Assembly (NCBI GenBank): GCA_024643305.1
Contig: JAHENE010000081.1
Span: forward strand, 1 to 8,458
Length of the DNA: 8,458 bases
Direction of reading: 5' to 3'
Source: Thiobacillaceae bacterium
GTDB taxonomy: Bacteria; Pseudomonadota; Gammaproteobacteria; Burkholderiales; Thiobacillaceae
Within the stretch, counting starts at the first letter, position 1. Each line of letters starts with the position of its first letter. Positions 5,539 through 8,458 of the stretch are shown here, one piece after another. The notes below the pieces were generated by a model. The model worked only from the letters and a program-made list of their open reading frames with translations. It was not told the origin of the DNA and made no database searches. Position numbers and translations under genes: made by a program.

Positions 5539-8458
5539 ATGCAGCGCCTAAGGGAAATCCCCTACAACTACACCTCGTTCTCCGACCGTGAGATTGTCAT
5601 CCGCCTGTTGGGCGAGGACGCGTGGGCAACGCTCAACACCCTGCGCGGCGAGCGTAAGACCGGCCGTTCAGCGCGCATGCTGTTCGAGGTGCTGGGCGAC
5701 ATCTGGGTGGTAGAACGCAATCCTTTCCTGCAGGACGATCTGCTCGACAACCCGCGCCGACGCACCGCGCTGATCGAGGCACTCAACCATCGCCTGAATG
5801 AAATCGAGAGCCGTCGCCAGGGCAACGAACAAGTGGCGATATTGCTTGCCGCCGCTTTCAAGGCCGTTGATAAATTTTCCAGCCAGTTCGAACGCATTGC
5901 ACAATTGCGCCGCGACACCCTGCGCACGCTATCGCGCCATACCCGTAAGGACAATATCCGTTTTGACGGCTTGTCTCGCGTTTCGCACGTTACCGACGCC
6001 ACCGACTGGCGCGTGGAATATCCCTTCGTGGTGCTCACTCCGGACAGCGAGCAAGAAACCGTCGAGTTGGTTGCTGGCTGCATCGAACTGGGCCTCACTG
6101 TAATTCCGCGCGGCGGCGGCACCGGCTATACCGGCGGCGCCATTCCGCTCACCCCCTTCTCCGCCGTCATCAACACGGAAAAACTGGAACAGCTTTCGGG
6201 TATCGAAATGCTTCGTCTTCCTGGCGTGGACAAGGAAGTTGCCACCATCCACTGCGGCGCCGGGGTGGTCACGCGCCGCGTAATGGACATTGCCGACAGT
6301 ACAGGGCTCGCCTTTGCCGTCGATCCTACCTCGGCGGATGCCTCCACCATTGGCGGCAATGTCGCCATGAACGCAGGGGGCAAGAAGGCGGTGCTGTGGG
6401 GCACGGCACTGGACAATCTGGTGTCCTGGAAAATGGTGACGCCTGACGCCAACTGGCTGCAGGTTACGCGCCTGGACCACAACCTCGGCAAGATTCACGA
6501 TGCACCGCTTGCGCGCTTTGAAATTCGCCGCTTCAGCCGTGATGGCAACACACAAATCGGCGCATCTGAAATTCTGGAAATCCCCGGCGAACATTTCCGC
6601 AAGGTGGGCCTGGGCAAGGATGTCACCGACAAGTTTCTCGCCGGCCTGCCCGGCATCCAGAAGGAAGGCTGCGACGGCCTCATCACATCGGCGCGCTTTG
6701 TGCTGCACCGTCTGCCTGCGCACACCCGTACCGTGTGCCTGGAATTTTTCGGCCAGGTACGCGAGGCGGTGCCGGCCATCATCGAGGTCAAGGATTACCT
6801 TGACGCACATCCGTCCGCGATCCTCGCCGGCCTCGAACATCTCGATGCCCGATACGTAAAGGCTGTTGGCTATGCCACCAAGGCCAGCCGCAACCAGCGG
6901 CCCACCATGGTACTGCTGGCCGACATCGTCTCCGACGACGAGAACGCCGCCATGGAAGCTGCCTCGCACATCGTGCGCCTGGCCAATATGCGCCATGGCG
7001 AGGGCTTCATCGCCGTCAGCCCGGAAACGCGCAAAAAATTCTGGCTCGACCGCGCGCGCACTGCTGCCATCGCCGCGCACACCAATGCCTTCAAGATCAA
7101 CGAGGACGTTGTCATCCCGCTACCACGGCTGGCAGACTACTCCGACGGCATTGAGCGCATCAATATCGAACTCTCGATCAAGAACAAGCTTGCCCTGCTT
7201 GAGCGTTTGAATGAATTCTTCAGCGGGACAATACCACTGTTCGAGGACGAGGACACCGTTGCCGATACCGGCATGACCGAAGACCGCCGCAATCGCGCCT
7301 TTGCGTTGCTGGATCATGTGCGCGCCCGCTGGCAGTGGTTGCTGGACAATCTCGATGCGCCGCCTTCCAGCGCAGAACTCGCCATCGCCAGCACCGACCT
7401 CGTGTCCGCCAGCGGCCATCCCAGCGTGTTCCACGCGCTGCAGGACCACACCTTGCGTGTGTCCTGGAAGCGTGAAGTCAGGAAGCCCTTGCAGGAAATT
7501 TTCGTCGGACGCGAATACCAGAACGTGTTGACCGAGTGTGATCGCATCCACAAAGGGGTATTGAAGTCGCGCGTATTCGTGGCCCTGCACATGCATGCCG
7601 GCGACGGCAACGTGCACACCAACATTCCGGTCAACTCCGACGACTACGCCATGCTGCAAACGGCGAATGCCGCGGTGGCCCGAATCATGTGGCTGGCGGA
7701 AGACCTGGGTGGGGTCATTTCCGGCGAGCACGGCATCGGCCTCACCAAGCTGGAGTTCCTTTCGCCGTCGGCCATCGAAACCTTTGCCGCCTACAAGCAG
7801 CAAGTCGACCCCAAGGGAAATTTCAACCGGGGCAAACTTCTCGAAGGCGCCGATTTGCGCAATGCCTACACGCCCAGCTTCTCACTGCTGGAAATGGAAT
7901 CGCTCATCATGGAGCAGTCAGAGATTGGCGACATCGCCGATTCCATCGCAGACTGCCTGCGCTGCGGCAAATGCAAACCGGTGTGTAACACGCATATTCC
8001 GCGCGCAAATTTACTGTACTCGCCGCGCAACAAGATCCTCGCCACCTCGCTTTTAATCGAGGCCTTCCTGTACGAGGAGCAGACCCGGCGCGGCATTTCG
8101 CTGGCGCATTTCGACGAATTCAATGACGTCGCCGACCATTGCACCGTGTGCCACAAGTGCCTGAACCCCTGCCCGGTCAACATCGACTTCGGCGACGTGT
8201 CCATCGCCATGCGCAACTTTCTGAGGAAACACGGCCAGAAGAAATTCAGCCCTGGCGCGGCAGCCTCGCTGTTCTTTCTCAACACCAAGGATGCACGCGC
8301 GATCAAATTCATGCGCAAGTCCATGATCGAATGGGGCTATGCAGGCCAGCGGCTTGCGTACGGCGTTGGCAAAAAACTGGGGCTCAGCAAACGCCAGACA
8401 AGACAACCACCATCGACGACGGGCAGCACTTCAATTCCCGCCCAGATCGTCCATTTCA
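5539..8458 (+). CDS. DUF3683 / FAD-linked oxidoreductase / Fe-S fusion protein, 3' end beyond window
   Basis: Translation from ATG 5539 stays open for 973 codons to the right edge. Residues 1 to about 140 ([22 protein letters not shown]...) match the DUF3683 domain. A PCMH-type FAD domain follows, with [11 protein letters not shown] (190-200) and [20 protein letters not shown] (262-281). The FAD-oxidase C-terminal domain carries [10 protein letters not shown] (684-693) and [10 protein letters not shown] (728-737). Two [4Fe-4S]-type motifs come next: Cys806/809/812/816 and Cys868/871/874/878. This is a fused GlcD-plus-GlcF or Dld-like arrangement, so the likely role is oxidation of D-lactate, glycolate or another D-2-hydroxyacid with electrons passed to the respiratory chain; the substrate cannot be read from sequence. 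Related betaproteobacterial proteins are about 1,300 residues, so a cysteine-rich C-terminal part should lie outside. An in-frame TTG at 5521 is a less likely start. There is no clear ribosome-binding site; a TAAAAT box at 5509-5514 lacks a good -35. Confidence 0.93.
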   Translation, partial: MQRLREIPYNYTSFSDREIVIRLLGEDAWATLNTLRGERKTGRSARMLFEVLGDIWVVERNPFLQDDLLDNPRRRTALIEALNHRLNEIESRRQGNEQVAILLAAAFKAVDKFSSQFERIAQLRRDTLRTLSRHTRKDNIRFDGLSRVSHVTDATDWRVEYPFVVLTPDSEQETVELVAGCIELGLTVIPRGGGTGYTGGAIPLTPFSAVINTEKLEQLSGIEMLRLPGVDKEVATIHCGAGVVTRRVMDIADSTGLAFAVDPTSADASTIGGNVAMNAGGKKAVLWGTALDNLVSWKMVTPDANWLQVTRLDHNLGKIHDAPLARFEIRRFSRDGNTQIGASEILEIPGEHFRKVGLGKDVTDKFLAGLPGIQKEGCDGLITSARFVLHRLPAHTRTVCLEFFGQVREAVPAIIEVKDYLDAHPSAILAGLEHLDARYVKAVGYATKASRNQRPTMVLLADIVSDDENAAMEAASHIVRLANMRHGEGFIAVSPETRKKFWLDRARTAAIAAHTNAFKINEDVVIPLPRLADYSDGIERINIELSIKNKLALLERLNEFFSGTIPLFEDEDTVADTGMTEDRRNRAFALLDHVRARWQWLLDNLDAPPSSAELAIASTDLVSASGHPSVFHALQDHTLRVSWKREVRKPLQEIFVGREYQNVLTECDRIHKGVLKSRVFVALHMHAGDGNVHTNIPVNSDDYAMLQTANAAVARIMWLAEDLGGVISGEHGIGLTKLEFLSPSAIETFAAYKQQVDPKGNFNRGKLLEGADLRNAYTPSFSLLEMESLIMEQSEIGDIADSIADCLRCGKCKPVCNTHIPRANLLYSPRNKILATSLLIEAFLYEEQTRRGISLAHFDEFNDVADHCTVCHKCLNPCPVNIDFGDVSIAMRNFLRKHGQKKFSPGAAASLFFLNTKDARAIKFMRKSMIEWGYAGQRLAYGVGKKLGLSKRQTRQPPSTTGSTSIPAQIVHF

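Noticed and set aside
5929..7080. 383-codon open frame on the - strand, with further long - strand frames at 2432-3211 and 7120-7803
   Set aside because: They lie wholly antisense to genes with clear protein motifs (FAD oxidoreductase, yqgF/pyrR) and their translations show no recognisable domains; GC-rich coding DNA commonly leaves such frames open.

Overview
The window looks like ordinary chromosomal DNA of a betaproteobacterium. The inference rests on the gene order yqgE-yqgF-pyrR-pyrB-pyrC', a degenerate PyrC' partner for PyrB, and a large DUF3683/FAD/Fe-S oxidoreductase that is characteristic of that class. A member of the Nitrosomonadales (Gallionella/Sulfuricella-like) would fit, but the genus cannot be fixed from the sequence. 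All supported genes are on the + strand.

Region 1 (1-1696) encodes envelope-type proteins of unknown role. The 3' end of a DUF5666-type protein finishes in a highly charged tail built from a 54-bp tandem repeat. A small secreted outer-membrane beta-barrel protein follows and is closed by a clean intrinsic terminator at 1672-1696.

Region 2 (about 1739-5471) is a compact operon. It begins with a plausible sigma70-type promoter and carries yqgE (UPF0301), yqgF/ruvX (16S rRNA maturation or Holliday-junction nuclease family), pyrR, pyrB (aspartate carbamoyltransferase) and pyrC' (a dihydroorotase homologue that has lost its metal-binding histidines). The genes overlap by 4, 20 and 4 bp or are 5 bp apart, so translational coupling is likely. 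PyrB and PyrC' are expected to form one aspartate carbamoyltransferase complex with PyrC' as a structural subunit. An active dihydroorotase should therefore be encoded elsewhere. PyrR resembles the family in its PRPP loop but lacks several basic positions used for RNA binding in Bacillus.

Region 3 (5539 to the right edge) is one very long open frame with no stop in 973 codons. It combines a DUF3683 N-terminus, a GlcD/Dld-like FAD domain and two four-cysteine Fe-S motifs, and the C-terminus lies beyond the window. It is probably a respiratory D-lactate or other D-2-hydroxyacid dehydrogenase.

I found no RNA genes, insertion sequences, CRISPR arrays, phage genes or clear signs of horizontal transfer. 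The window does not appear to hold a new defence or mobile system. The points most worth following up are the non-catalytic PyrC', the altered PyrR surface, the repeat tail and the DUF3683 fusion.
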